From DAIODI01 sp046349255 (GTDB lineage Bacteria > Pseudomonadota > Alphaproteobacteria > Rhizobiales > Aestuariivirgaceae), in NCBI GenBank assembly GCA_046349255.1, contig JAXMCR010000002.1, positions 1,054,001-1,118,000 on the forward strand: a stretch of DNA of 64,000 bases, given 5' to 3'. A program made the position numbers and the translations under genes. Shown here in pieces: positions 18,416-26,921 of the stretch (positions within the stretch are counted from its first letter, which is position 1; each line of letters starts with the position of its first letter). The notes beneath the pieces were generated by a model, which saw only the letters and a program-made list of their open reading frames with translations, was not told the DNA's origin and did not search any database.

Positions 18416-18458
18416 CTGTGACTCCCACCCACCCCCTAGAACACCAAACCCGGGGGGT
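18416..18458 (-). repeat. G-rich motif, copy 2
   Basis: Diverged copy of the motif at 13234-13275; on the minus strand it contains CTAGGGGGTGGGTGG. It lies 100-140 bases beyond the 3' end of tRNA-Thr, mirroring the association of copy 1 with the tRNA-Ala island. Similarity continues weakly for another 20-25 bases. Confidence 0.6.
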
Positions 18459-18557
18459 TTTCTGCCGAAAGCGTGTGTTTCCGCGCGACCCGCTTACCAG
18501 GTGCTTACCGACACAGCGGCGCATGAGCGACAACCACGGCTAAGTATTTGATTTTAT

Positions 18558-18633
18558 TGGTGCCGCTTGCGTGACTCGAACACGCGACCCCCTCATTACG
18601 AATGAGGTGCTCTACCAGCTGAGCTAAAGCGGC
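18558..18633 (-). tRNA. tRNA-Thr (anticodon CGT)
   Basis: A 76-nt cloverleaf with encoded CCA on the minus strand. Acceptor GCCGCTT/AAGCGGC, D arm GCTC/GAGC, anticodon stem CCTCA/TGAGG around TTCGTAA (anticodon CGT, reads ACG), T arm GCGTG-TTCGAGT-CACGC. Sits between accessory DNA and the hemY gene. I searched by eye for a second copy of its 3' end upstream and did not find one. Confidence 0.97.
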
Positions 18634-18700
18634 CCGGGGCGTCCCTGGACGGCGGAGGGCTTCTCCTAGCCCCAATGGGCCGTCAATTCAACAGGCTTCC

Positions 18701-20314
18701 TCAGCCACCGGCGATGCGGGCGACCCAGCTGCGGCGGCCGGCGTCCGATTCCGATGCTTCGGGACCCGGATCGTCCGGCTGGTGGAAGCCGGCTCGCCGT
18801 CCGGCCGTGTCGTCCGCAACGTCCACCGGATCGGCGACCACGACGGCCGCGACAGGCGGCATCGGCTTCTCGACGGGGGCCGGCGGCGTCTCTTCGGGTT
18901 CCTCGGGCGCGACGGCCTCAGGCGCCTCCTCCTCAACCGGGGCAGGTTCCGGCGGCGGAACTGCGGCCGCTGGCGACGGCAGCGCCTCCATCGCCTGCGT
19001 GAGCTGGTCGAGGATCGCGGAGCCTTGCGGGTTCGATGTCGGCGTGCGCCATTCGAACCGCCCGATGTCTCCGGTCACCGGAGAGGCAGCGAGCCACTCG
19101 GTCGAGACGTAGCCTTCGGGGTCGACCCACGCCGGATCCTGCGGCCCGCGCAACGCCCGCGACAGCCACTCGCGCACCTTGCCGCGGTCGGCGAACTGGC
19201 CGTCCTCGATCTCCGCCATCAGCACGCACACGCGCGGCGAGGGATTGTTCTCCGTCCACGGATGGAGCGCCGAGCGCGCCTCCTGCCATTCGGACGCGTC
19301 GATCGCCGCCTTTGCGTGCACCACTGCACCGTCCTCGCCGCCATGCGACACGCGCATCAGCGCGCGCACATGCTTCAGCCGGTCGAGCGGGCCGTCGCCG
19401 AACCGTGCGAACGCGTAGACGTTGCCAAGTTCGGGATGCGGCGTGAGCGCCCACGTCTTCTCCACGACCTTGCGCGCCCGCCGCAGCGAGCCTTGTGCGC
19501 TCAGGCGACGGCCGGCGACGACGGCGGCCGGCACGAGCGACGGGTCGAGACCGTTCGCCTTGAGCGCATAGCTCAGCGCCTTCGGTTCGTCCGTGTCCTC
19601 GGCCGCCAGCGCCTGCGCGGTCAGGATCGAGGCGAGCGCGCGGTTGTAGGACTTCTCGTCGATCAGCCGGTTCTGGCGCTGCCGGTTGAGCAGCGTTTCT
19701 GCCGTCGCCCAGTCGGCGGCAACCGCGGCTTCGGCAAGCAGCGCCTGCGACGCCCACGTGAGGCCCGGGTTGCGCTCCGCTGCGCGCTTGGCAAGAAGCG
19801 CCGCCTTCGCGTGGTCGCCGTTGCGCTTGGCTTCCGCGTAGAGGCCGCGCAGGCCGAGAAGCTCGGTCGTGGGATCGCCGAGCATGCCTTCGAACACCTG
19901 CTTCACTTCCTGGTGGTTGCCGGCAAGCTGCGCGGATTGCGCTTCGAGCAACTTCACCAGCGGACTGTCGCCCAAGACGCGACTGGCGACCTTCGCCTCG
20001 CGCCGTGCCGTGTCGAGGTCGCCGGCGCCGATGGCCACGAGGCCGTTGGTGAGCGCGTCCGTTCCGCGCCTAGTGCGCCGCGCATTCCAGTAGGACCCGA
20101 GCGCCCACGGCGAGCCCACGACGTAGAGCGTGATCCAGAACAGGAGCCACAACGCCGCGGCGGCGGCTGCCAGCAGCAGCACGGCGCTGAACACCGACAG
20201 CTCGATCACGTAGCCGCGCCAGTCGATCGTCAGGTGGCCGGGATTGTCGGCGAACCAGGTCAGGACGAACGCGACGCCGGCGATGATCAGAAACGTCCAG
20301 ACGAGGCGGATCAT
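18701..20314 (-). CDS. hemY: HemY-type tetratricopeptide membrane protein
   Basis: A 537-residue protein beginning MIRLVWTFLIIAGVAFVLTWFADNPG, with two transmembrane helices (about 4-22 and 43-70) and the HemY_N motif DWRGYVIE, followed by alpha-helical TPR-like repeats to about residue 420 and a long Pro/Glu/Ala-rich tail. In alphaproteobacteria it accompanies hemC, hemD and the mitofilin gene; a role in tetrapyrrole metabolism or as a scaffold is presumed, not shown. Its ATG overlaps the mitofilin stop (ATGA), so translation is probably coupled. Confidence 0.9.
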   Translation of the reverse strand: MIRLVWTFLIIAGVAFVLTWFADNPGHLTIDWRGYVIELSVFSAVLLLAAAAAALWLLFWITLYVVGSPWALGSYWNARRTRRGTDALTNGLVAIGAGDLDTARREAKVASRVLGDSPLVKLLEAQSAQLAGNHQEVKQVFEGMLGDPTTELLGLRGLYAEAKRNGDHAKAALLAKRAAERNPGLTWASQALLAEAAVAADWATAETLLNRQRQNRLIDEKSYNRALASILTAQALAAEDTDEPKALSYALKANGLDPSLVPAAVVAGRRLSAQGSLRRARKVVEKTWALTPHPELGNVYAFARFGDGPLDRLKHVRALMRVSHGGEDGAVVHAKAAIDASEWQEARSALHPWTENNPSPRVCVLMAEIEDGQFADRGKVREWLSRALRGPQDPAWVDPEGYVSTEWLAASPVTGDIGRFEWRTPTSNPQGSAILDQLTQAMEALPSPAAAVPPPEPAPVEEEAPEAVAPEEPEETPPAPVEKPMPPVAAVVVADPVDVADDTAGRRAGFHQPDDPGPEASESDAGRRSWVARIAGG

Positions 20315-21723
20315 GGCGTTGCCTTCGATTGGGAGGCCGAAACCTGCTGGACCGCGTCCTGCAGGGCCGCCTTGATGGCGACGTCGGCGTCGATGCGGGC
20401 CTTTGCTCCGCGCATCCAGTCGGCGACCGCCTGCGGCGGGTTCGCGGTGGCGGAAAGGATCGTCAATGCCGCCGCGATGTCGCCCTTCTCGACGCTCGGC
20501 GTGGCCGCCTTTACCGTTTCCGGCCAGACCACGTCCTCGCGGCGGTGCACCTTCACCACGTTTTCGAGCCGCGACGTCAAGGCGTTCCAGAACCCGCTCT
20601 CCGCCGGCGCGGGCGGCGGTTCGGTCGCGGCAGTGACGGAGGCGGCGACGTTGGCATAGGCCGTCTGCAGCGCCGCAAGCGTCGGCACGCCAGCGGGCGC
20701 GAGCGTCTTCAGCGATTGCAGCGCAGTGACGGTCGGCGCCGCGGCGATCGCTGCGTCGAGATCCTGCGCGAACGGCTGGCCGCCGGCGATCCTTGCGGCA
20801 AGCGCGTTCAGCGGCGCGAGGACGGCGGCCGGCTGCTGCGCCGACTGGGCCTTCTCCAGTCCTTCCGTCACCTTCTTTTCGAGCCCGTCCACGCGGCCCG
20901 CCAGCGCGTCGACAGCCGGCTGTGCGGACGGCGGGGGTGGCGGAAGCGCCGCCACCTTCGCGTCGAGGTCCTTCAGGCGCTGGTCGAGCTCGCCGATCTT
21001 CTGCGTCACGTCTGTAGGAATCGCCTGCGCTGCGCCGCCGGCGGCGCTTGCGGCGTTCGACAGGGCTGCGCGAAGGTCCTTCACCGCCGCCTGCAGATCC
21101 GTGACCGATTTCGCTTGGCTCGTGAGTTGCGCCGCGACGGCCGGATCCGCCACGGGCTTGCCGCCGGATGCGACCTGGGCCGCGAGCGGGTCGACCTTGT
21201 CCTTGAGCGTTGCGAGCGAACTCTTGGCGTCGGCGAGGTCGCGACCGAGGGAATCGATCGTGCTTTCGGCCTTCTGCAGCCGGGCCGTGAGGCTCGCGAT
21301 CTGGTCGTCGTTGCCGGGAAGGTAGTTGTTCGTCAGCCACCACATGCCGCCGGCGCCAAGCAGCGTCGCGGCCAGCAGGCCCAGTGCCCAGGCGCGGACG
21401 CGGCCGGAGCGGCGCGGCGTCGATGTCGGCGGCTCCGTGACCCTCGCCGGTTCCTCTGCGCGAGCGTTGGCTATGGCCTCGTCGACAAACACCGGCTCCG
21501 GCTCGGAACGGTCGACCACGGTTTCGGCGTCTGCTTTCGCCGGATCGACGTGCTCGACGACCGTTTCGGACGGGCGCTCCGTCGGTTCGCCCGATGCGGT
21601 GTCGCTTGCCGAATTGCCTTCCGAGACTGCAGCCGCTTCGGCGACGGGTGTCACGTCCTCAGCCTTGAGGTCGATCGTCTCGGGCTTCAGGCCTGCGCGC
21701 GCCCGCCTCTCTTTGCGGTTCAT
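20311..21723 (-). CDS. Mitofilin (Mic60)-domain membrane protein, COG4223-like
   Basis: A 470-residue homologue of the alphaproteobacterial Mic60. It has an acidic disordered N-terminus (about 1-100), one transmembrane helix near 108-128 (VRAWALGLLAATLLGAGGMWWL), a long coiled coil (LTARLQKAESTIDSLGRDL onward, to about 290) and a C-terminal helical mitofilin-like domain (ALTSRLENVVKVHRRED). In mitochondria Mic60 shapes crista junctions; bacterial forms bind intracytoplasmic or outer membranes. The ATG at 21723 is preferred for its GGAG site nine bases upstream; an ATG at 21738 has none. Placed between hemD and hemY, the order known for this class. Confidence 0.88.
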   Translation of the reverse strand: MNRKERRARAGLKPETIDLKAEDVTPVAEAAAVSEGNSASDTASGEPTERPSETVVEHVDPAKADAETVVDRSEPEPVFVDEAIANARAEEPARVTEPPTSTPRRSGRVRAWALGLLAATLLGAGGMWWLTNNYLPGNDDQIASLTARLQKAESTIDSLGRDLADAKSSLATLKDKVDPLAAQVASGGKPVADPAVAAQLTSQAKSVTDLQAAVKDLRAALSNAASAAGGAAQAIPTDVTQKIGELDQRLKDLDAKVAALPPPPPSAQPAVDALAGRVDGLEKKVTEGLEKAQSAQQPAAVLAPLNALAARIAGGQPFAQDLDAAIAAAPTVTALQSLKTLAPAGVPTLAALQTAYANVAASVTAATEPPPAPAESGFWNALTSRLENVVKVHRREDVVWPETVKAATPSVEKGDIAAALTILSATANPPQAVADWMRGAKARIDADVAIKAALQDAVQQVSASQSKATP

Positions 21724-21782
21724 CGTCTGCCGCTCCATTCGCGTCGGTTAAGGCAACCAGTGCGGAGGCGTTGGCCTGACCG

Positions 21783-22505
21783 TCAGGCCGAGGGTTGAGC
21801 CAGCTGCGCGAGCATGCCTTCTTCTGTCGGGGTGGAAGCTACCGACACTGCCGCCCGAGGTAAAGCGCCGGAAACGACGCGGGCGGCGTTAAGGGAAATG
21901 CAGTAGTAGCGCAGGCTTTCCGCCTGCTTCGCCAATCCCGCCTTCACCACGAGATCGACCCAGATCTTCGCCGTCCGCGGCGAGTAGAGCAGGACACCGG
22001 AATCGGCCGGATCGGTCAGGAGCGCCAGCGCGACATCGTCGAGCGCTTCTGCTGCAACCGCCTGGTAAAGCACCACGCGGTCGACGTTGAACCCCAGCGC
22101 GCCCAATTCCTCTTCGAGGCTGCCGGTCGTGACTTCGCCGGAGGGGTAGAGCAGCGATCCTGCGTGCGGCAGAAGCTCTTTCGTCACGTGGTCGATCACG
22201 CCCCCGACGTCACCGGATGCCTGCTCGATCCTGGTGAAGCCGGCCTCACCACAGGCCCTTGCCGAAGCGGGGCCGACGGCGATGGCAGTTGCTCGAACCA
22301 GACGCTCGCGCGCCGGGTGAGCAGCAATCGCGCGGGCACCGTTCGCGCTCGTCACCAGCACGGCGCGATAGTCGCGTTCGGGAACAGGCGCGCCGGTGAA
22401 GCGGATCGTCATGAGCGGGCAGGAGATCACGTCATGCCCCAGCGCGCGGAGTTTCGCCGTCAAGGCGCGCGAGTCCTCCGCGGGCCGCGTGACGACGAGC
22501 CGCAT
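21783..22505 (-). CDS. hemD: Uroporphyrinogen-III synthase
   Basis: Closes and inverts ring D of hydroxymethylbilane to give uroporphyrinogen III. The 240-residue product has the two-lobed HemD layout: MRLVVTRPAEDSRALTAKLRALGH at the start, SANGARAIA near 52-61, LLYPSGEVTTGSLEEEL in the linker, and VLLYSPRTAKIWVDLV in the second lobe. Sequence conservation in this family is low, but the position directly after hemC (one-base overlap, TGATG) makes the call firm. Confidence 0.93.
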   Translation of the reverse strand: MRLVVTRPAEDSRALTAKLRALGHDVISCPLMTIRFTGAPVPERDYRAVLVTSANGARAIAAHPARERLVRATAIAVGPASARACGEAGFTRIEQASGDVGGVIDHVTKELLPHAGSLLYPSGEVTTGSLEEELGALGFNVDRVVLYQAVAAEALDDVALALLTDPADSGVLLYSPRTAKIWVDLVVKAGLAKQAESLRYYCISLNAARVVSGALPRAAVSVASTPTEEGMLAQLAQPSA

Positions 22506-23425
22506 CAGAACGTGAGCAGCGCTCCGCCGGTCAAGCGCACCTCCTCGCCGGCGTCGCGGCCCAGCCGTGCGGCGTCGGCAGCATTGCCCGCCCGGCTCGT
22601 CTCGAAGACGTGCACGCCGTCGGGTGTCAGCGCCATGCCGCGGAACGCGATGCGGCCGCCTTCGACGTTCGCATGGCCGGCAAGCGGCGTGCGGCAGGAC
22701 CCGTCGAGGGCCGCCAGGAACCCGCGCTCGGTATCAACCGCCGTGGCCGAGACGGGGTCGTTGATCGCCGCGACCAGCTCGCGCGCCTTCGTGTGCGCCG
22801 AGCGGATCTCGATACCGACGGCGCCTTGCGCGACCGCCGGCAGCATCGCCTCGACGGGCACGGCACTCGTCATCACGTGCGAGAGCCCGAGCCGGTTGAG
22901 GCCGGCGCAGGCGAGAAACGTCGCGTGCGCCACGCCTTCGTCGAGCTTGCGCAGGCGCGTCTCGACGTTGCCGCGGAACTGCACCGGCTTGAGGTCCGGC
23001 CGCAGCCGCAACGCCTGCGCCACGCGCCGGACGGAAGAGGAGCCGAGCACGGCGCCCTGCGGCAAGGCGTCGAGCGTCTTCGCCACGGGCGAGAGGAACG
23101 CGTCGCGCGGGTCCTCGCGCGGCAGGATCGCCGCGATCTCGAGGCCGTCCGGCAACTGCGCCGGCATGTCCTTCATCGAGTGGACGGCGATGTCGATGGC
23201 GCCCGACATCAGCGCCTCCTCGATCTCCTTGGTGAACAGGCCCTTGCCGCCGATCTCGGCGAGCGGGCGGTCGCGCACCCGGTCGCCCGTCGTGGTGATG
23301 ACGACGATCTCCAGCGCCTCGGGGTCGAGGCCGTGGGCGCGAGCAAGGCGTTCGCGGGTTTCGCGCGCCTGGGCAAGCGCGAGCGGTGATCCGCGGGTTC
23401 CGATCTTCAGCAGCGGCGTTGGCAA
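22505..23425 (-). CDS. hemC: Hydroxymethylbilane synthase (porphobilinogen deaminase)
   Basis: Polymerises four porphobilinogen units into hydroxymethylbilane on a dipyrromethane cofactor. Motifs: KIGTRGSPLALAQA at the start, GDRVRDRPLAEIGGKGLFTKEIEEAL (about 52-77), HSMKDMPAQLPDGL, GSSSVRRVAQ, and the cofactor-binding Cys in LDGSCRTPLAGHA near 240. 306 residues, normal. Divergent from tsaD; the promoters must share 23426-23529. Confidence 0.97.
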   Translation of the reverse strand: MPTPLLKIGTRGSPLALAQARETRERLARAHGLDPEALEIVVITTTGDRVRDRPLAEIGGKGLFTKEIEEALMSGAIDIAVHSMKDMPAQLPDGLEIAAILPREDPRDAFLSPVAKTLDALPQGAVLGSSSVRRVAQALRLRPDLKPVQFRGNVETRLRKLDEGVAHATFLACAGLNRLGLSHVMTSAVPVEAMLPAVAQGAVGIEIRSAHTKARELVAAINDPVSATAVDTERGFLAALDGSCRTPLAGHANVEGGRIAFRGMALTPDGVHVFETSRAGNAADAARLGRDAGEEVRLTGGALLTF

Positions 23426-23529
23426 TGGGTCGTTTCCGATGGTAGAGCGGGCGCTCTTCTTTGGCGTTTCTGACGGTTGCGGATGCGGACACTATCGCGT
23501 CCCGCGGCGATGAGAAAGGACCCCTCCGC

Positions 23530-24612
23530 GTGGCTGCCCGTCCCCTGGCGGTTCTGGCGTTCGAGACGTCGTGCGACGAGACGGCGGCGGCCGTGGTGCG
23601 CCGGCATCCCGACGGGCGAGGGGAAATCCTGTCGAACGTGGTCCTGTCGCAACTCGAGGAGCACCGGCTCTATGGCGGAGTCGTGCCCGAAATCGCGGCG
23701 CGCAGCCACATCAGCCGTCTCGACACGCTTGCAAGGAAGGCGCTCTCCGATGCGGGTGTCGACCGCCACGACGTGGACGCGATCGCCGCGACCGCCGGGC
23801 CGGGGCTGCTTGGCGGACTGCTGGTCGGCCTGGTGACGGCGAAGGCAATGGCGATCGGGCTCGGCAAGCCGCTCGTCGCCGTCAACCACCTCGAAGCGCA
23901 CGCGCTGACGCCCGGCCTGACGGACGGCCTGCGGCCGCCTTACCTTCTGCTGCTTGTATCGGGCGGCCACACGCAGACCGTCGCCGTCGAGGAAGTCGGG
24001 ATCTACACGCGCTACGGCACGACGATCGACGACGCGCTCGGCGAGGCGTTCGACAAGACGGCGAAGCTTTTGGGGCTCGACTTCCCCGGCGGCCCGGCGG
24101 TCGAGCGTCTCGCGACGCACGGTCGCGGGGACCGGTTCGCCTTTCCGCGCCCCCTCAAGCGGCGTGACGATTGCCACTTCTCGTTCTCAGGGCTCAAGAC
24201 CGCCGTGCGCGTCGCGGCCGAAGAGCTGCCGCAGCCCTTGAGCGAAACCGACGCCGCCGACATTTGCGCCAGTTTCCAGGCGGCGGCCATCGACGTGGTG
24301 ACCGACCGGGTGCGTCACGCGATGGAGCGCTACGCGCAAACACACCGCAAGGGCCGCGTGCTGGTCGTCGCCGGCGGTGTCGCCGCCAACCGGGCGATGC
24401 GCGCCGCACTCGAACGGCTGTGCGAGACGCGCGACTTCCGCCTGAGCGTGCCGCCGCCTGCGCTCTGCACCGACAACGCCGCGATGGTCGCCTGGGCCGC
24501 CTGCGAACGGCTGGCGCGCGGCATCACCTCCCCGCTGTCGGCGCCTGCGCACGCGCGCTGGCCGCTCGACGAACTCGCACCGAAGGCGCCGTATGCCGGC
24601 GTGAAGGCATGA
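23530..24612 (+). CDS. tsaD: tRNA N6-adenosine threonylcarbamoyltransferase TsaD
   Basis: Forms t6A37 in ANN-decoding tRNAs together with TsaB, TsaC and TsaE. Motifs: LAFETSCDETAAAVV at the start, AVNHLEAHAL with the metal-binding histidines (about 117-126), LLLVSGGHTQ, GEAFDKTAKLLGL and the late VAGGVAANRAMR. The GTG start at 23530 has AAAGGA nine bases upstream and gives 360 residues; the frame extends to an ATG at 23461, but that part is not TsaD-like. Its last bases overlap gpsA (ATGA). Confidence 0.95.
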   Translation: MAARPLAVLAFETSCDETAAAVVRRHPDGRGEILSNVVLSQLEEHRLYGGVVPEIAARSHISRLDTLARKALSDAGVDRHDVDAIAATAGPGLLGGLLVGLVTAKAMAIGLGKPLVAVNHLEAHALTPGLTDGLRPPYLLLLVSGGHTQTVAVEEVGIYTRYGTTIDDALGEAFDKTAKLLGLDFPGGPAVERLATHGRGDRFAFPRPLKRRDDCHFSFSGLKTAVRVAAEELPQPLSETDAADICASFQAAAIDVVTDRVRHAMERYAQTHRKGRVLVVAGGVAANRAMRAALERLCETRDFRLSVPPPALCTDNAAMVAWAACERLARGITSPLSAPAHARWPLDELAPKAPYAGVKA

Positions 24613-25514
24613 CTGAGAAGACCGCAGTTGCCGTCCTCGGTGCAGGCGCCTGGGGGCAGGCCCTCGCGGCCGTGCTGGCGCGAACGGGACACCGCGCCTG
24701 GCTCTGGAGCCGGTCTGCGGACATCGAGACCGTGCGCACGGCCCGCACACTCGTCGTCGCGGTGCCGGCGCAGGCGGTGCGGCAAACCGTTGCGCGGGTT
24801 GGGCGGGCGTTCGAGGGGCACGTCGTCATCGCGGCAAAAGGGCTCGAGGAGGGTTCCGCGAAACTCCTGACGGAGGTCGTCTCGGAAGAGATGCCCCGCT
24901 CGCAGCTGACCGTTCTGTCCGGCCCGAGCTTTGCGGCCGATGTGGCCGCGAACCGCCCGGTCGCGCTGGCGCTGGCGGGGGTGACGGTCGACGCGGCGAG
25001 GCAAGTCGCGGCGTTGTTCGCCTTGCCGCAGTTCCGCGTCTACCCGACCGACGATCTGATCGGCGTGCAGCTCGGTGGTGCGCTCAAGAACGTGCTCGCG
25101 ATCGCCTGCGGCATCGCCGACGGCAAGCGGCTCGGCGACTCGGCCCGCGCAGCGCTCGTGACGCGCGCCTTCGCGGAGCTGTCGCGGCTTGCCATTGCGC
25201 GGGGCGCCCGGCCGGAAACGCTTGCCGGCCTGTCCGGTCTCGGCGACCTCATCCTCACGGCGACCAGCGGACAGTCGCGCAACTACAGCCTGGGTCTCAG
25301 GCTCGGGCAGGGATTGACGCTCGAGCAAGCACTCGAGGGCCTCCACGGCGTCAGCGAAGGGCGGTTCACGGCCTCGGCGGCGGTCAAGCTCGCGCAGGAC
25401 CACGGTCTCGAGGCGCCGATCTCGACGGCCGTGCTCGCAGTGATCGATGGCCGCTCGTCGGCGGAAGCGGAAATCTCGCGGCTGCTTGCGCGGCCGGCGA
25501 AGTCGGAGTTCTAG
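24609..25514 (+). CDS. gpsA: Glycerol-3-phosphate dehydrogenase [NAD(P)+]
   Basis: Reduces dihydroxyacetone phosphate to sn-glycerol 3-phosphate for phospholipid synthesis. The Rossmann motif VLGAGAWGQALA is at 9-20, then VVAVPAQAVRQ, LSGPSFAADVA, GALKNVLAIACGIADG with the catalytic Lys, and GLSGLGDLILT. 301 residues; somewhat short because the first Rossmann lobe between SRSADIE and TVRTARTLVV lacks the usual 35-40 residues, including the LP..L..DL segment. Start overlaps the tsaD stop. The shortened N-lobe is worth noting, although catalytic and substrate motifs are intact. Confidence 0.93.
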   Translation: MTEKTAVAVLGAGAWGQALAAVLARTGHRAWLWSRSADIETVRTARTLVVAVPAQAVRQTVARVGRAFEGHVVIAAKGLEEGSAKLLTEVVSEEMPRSQLTVLSGPSFAADVAANRPVALALAGVTVDAARQVAALFALPQFRVYPTDDLIGVQLGGALKNVLAIACGIADGKRLGDSARAALVTRAFAELSRLAIARGARPETLAGLSGLGDLILTATSGQSRNYSLGLRLGQGLTLEQALEGLHGVSEGRFTASAAVKLAQDHGLEAPISTAVLAVIDGRSSAEAEISRLLARPAKSEF

Positions 25515-25539
25515 TTTTGGCATAAACGGGGGAACCGCG

Positions 25540-25827
25540 ATGCTCTTTGCCGCAATCTGCAACGACAAACCCGACGGACTGGCACTGCGCCTCGAGACCC
25601 GTCCGGCGCACCTCGCCTGGATCGAGACGCTCGGGACCGCCATCAAGGGGGCCGGGCCGTTTCTCGATGAAAAGGGCCAGCCCAACGGCAGCCTGCTCTT
25701 CGTCGAAGCTTCGGACGAAGCCGCGTGCAGAGCCATCCTCTCTGCCGATCCGTATGCGAAGGCGGGTCTCTTCGCCTCGGTCGAGGTGCGGCCGTGGCGG
25801 TGGCTGATCAAGAACCCGGAGGCGTGA
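25540..25827 (+). CDS. YciI-like protein
   Basis: A 95-residue ferredoxin-fold protein: MLFAAICNDKPDGLALRLETRPAHLAWI, then GPFLDEKGQPNGSLLFVEA, and DPYAKAGLFASVEVRPW, the regular YCII pattern with a conserved His in the 'RPAHL' position and Asp in 'DPYA'. Members are small putative enzymes or muconolactone-isomerase relatives; the biological role is unknown. Follows gpsA by 25 bases with a GGGGGAA ribosome site and precedes the EVE gene by six bases, as in many alphaproteobacteria. Confidence 0.88.
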   Translation: MLFAAICNDKPDGLALRLETRPAHLAWIETLGTAIKGAGPFLDEKGQPNGSLLFVEASDEAACRAILSADPYAKAGLFASVEVRPWRWLIKNPEA

Positions 25828-25833
25828 GGCGCG

Positions 25834-26271
25834 ATGGCGTACTGGCTGTTCAAGTCCGAGCCGTTCAAGTTCTCCTTCGAGATGCTGAAGAAGAAGGGTG
25901 CGAAGGGCGAGCAGTGGGACGGCGTGCGCAACTACCTCGCCCGCAACAACATGCGCGCGATGCAGCTCGGCGATCTCGGCTTCTTCTACCACTCGAACGA
26001 GGGGCTCGAGGTGGTGGGTGTCGTCGAAGTGTGCGCCCTCGCCCACCACGACACGACGACCGACGATCCGCGCTGGGAGTGCGTCGACGTGCGCGCGGTC
26101 ACCGACATGCCGAAGCCCGTGTCGCTCAAGGACATCAAGGCCAACCCGAAACTCAAGGACATGTCGCTCGTCACTTCGATGCGCCTCTCGGTGCAGCCCG
26201 TCACGGCGGACGAATGGGCGGAAGTGTGCCGCATGGGCGGGCTGAAGCCCGTCCCGAAACCGAAGCGGTGA
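25834..26271 (+). CDS. EVE domain protein
   Basis: A 145-residue single-domain protein: MAYWLFKSEPFKFSFEMLK, WDGVRNYLARNNMRAM and LGFFYHSNEGLEVVGVVEV are the EVE (PUA-like) hallmarks shared with thymocyte nuclear protein 1. EVE domains read modified bases in DNA or RNA; stand-alone versions in proteobacteria are of unknown target. Overlaps the next gene by one base (TGATG). Confidence 0.92.
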   Translation: MAYWLFKSEPFKFSFEMLKKKGAKGEQWDGVRNYLARNNMRAMQLGDLGFFYHSNEGLEVVGVVEVCALAHHDTTTDDPRWECVDVRAVTDMPKPVSLKDIKANPKLKDMSLVTSMRLSVQPVTADEWAEVCRMGGLKPVPKPKR

Positions 26272-26921
26272 TGCGGGCCGACGACCGCGCCGCGTTCGTT
26301 CGCGACAACACCGAAGTGCTGCCGGTGCCGCTCGTGCCGGAAGTGAGGCTGCATCTCGCGCACGAGGCCGTGCCGATCTGGCAGAAAACTGAAGAGCAGC
26401 TCGCCGAGATCGGCCTGCCGCCGCCGTTCTGGGCATTCGCCTGGGCCGGGGGGCAGGCGCTGGCGCGCTACGTTCTGGATCATATCGAAATGGTGCGGGG
26501 CCGTTCCGTGCTGGATCTCGCGTCGGGGTCCGGCCTCGTCGGCATCGCGGCGGCGAAGGCGGGCGCCGCGCACGTGCTTTGTGCCGACGTGGACGTGTTC
26601 TCCGTCGAGGCTGTCCGCCTCAACGCCGCACTGAACGGCGTCGCGGTCGACGTCACGCAGGAGGATCTTCTGGCGCGCGATCTGCCTGCGTTCGGGTGCG
26701 TTCTCGTCGGCGACCTCTTCTACGAGAAGGGCCTCGCCCAGGCGGCGCTCGCCTTTCTGCACCGGCAGCAGTCGGCCGGCGCGACGGTACTCGTCGGCGA
26801 TCCCGGCCGCAGCTACCTGCCGCGCGAGGCGCTGGTCCAGGTTGCGGAGTACTCCGTGCCGGTGTCGCGCGAGCTCGAGGACAGCGAGATCAAGCGCACG
26901 GCGGTCTGGCGTCTGCGCTGA
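26271..26921 (+). CDS. SAM-dependent protein methyltransferase, EtfB-lysine (METTL20-like) type
   Basis: A 216-residue methyltransferase with the PFWAFAWAGGQALARYVLD signature (about 50-68) and the SAM motif VLDLASGSGLVGIAAAKAGA (about 78-97), then ADVD and VLVGDLFYE. This pattern is typical of the family that includes human METTL20/ETFB-KMT and its alphaproteobacterial counterpart, which methylate the beta subunit of electron-transfer flavoprotein. The target here is inferred by family. ETF would also be the electron acceptor of the methylsuccinyl-CoA dehydrogenase encoded at 35944-37629. Confidence 0.8.
   Translation: MRADDRAAFVRDNTEVLPVPLVPEVRLHLAHEAVPIWQKTEEQLAEIGLPPPFWAFAWAGGQALARYVLDHIEMVRGRSVLDLASGSGLVGIAAAKAGAAHVLCADVDVFSVEAVRLNAALNGVAVDVTQEDLLARDLPAFGCVLVGDLFYEKGLAQAALAFLHRQQSAGATVLVGDPGRSYLPREALVQVAEYSVPVSRELEDSEIKRTAVWRLR

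Noticed and set aside
18558..18633. att duplication of tRNA-Thr 3' end
   Set aside because: Searched by eye through 14236-18540 for the T-arm and acceptor sequence; no copy longer than about eight bases was found.
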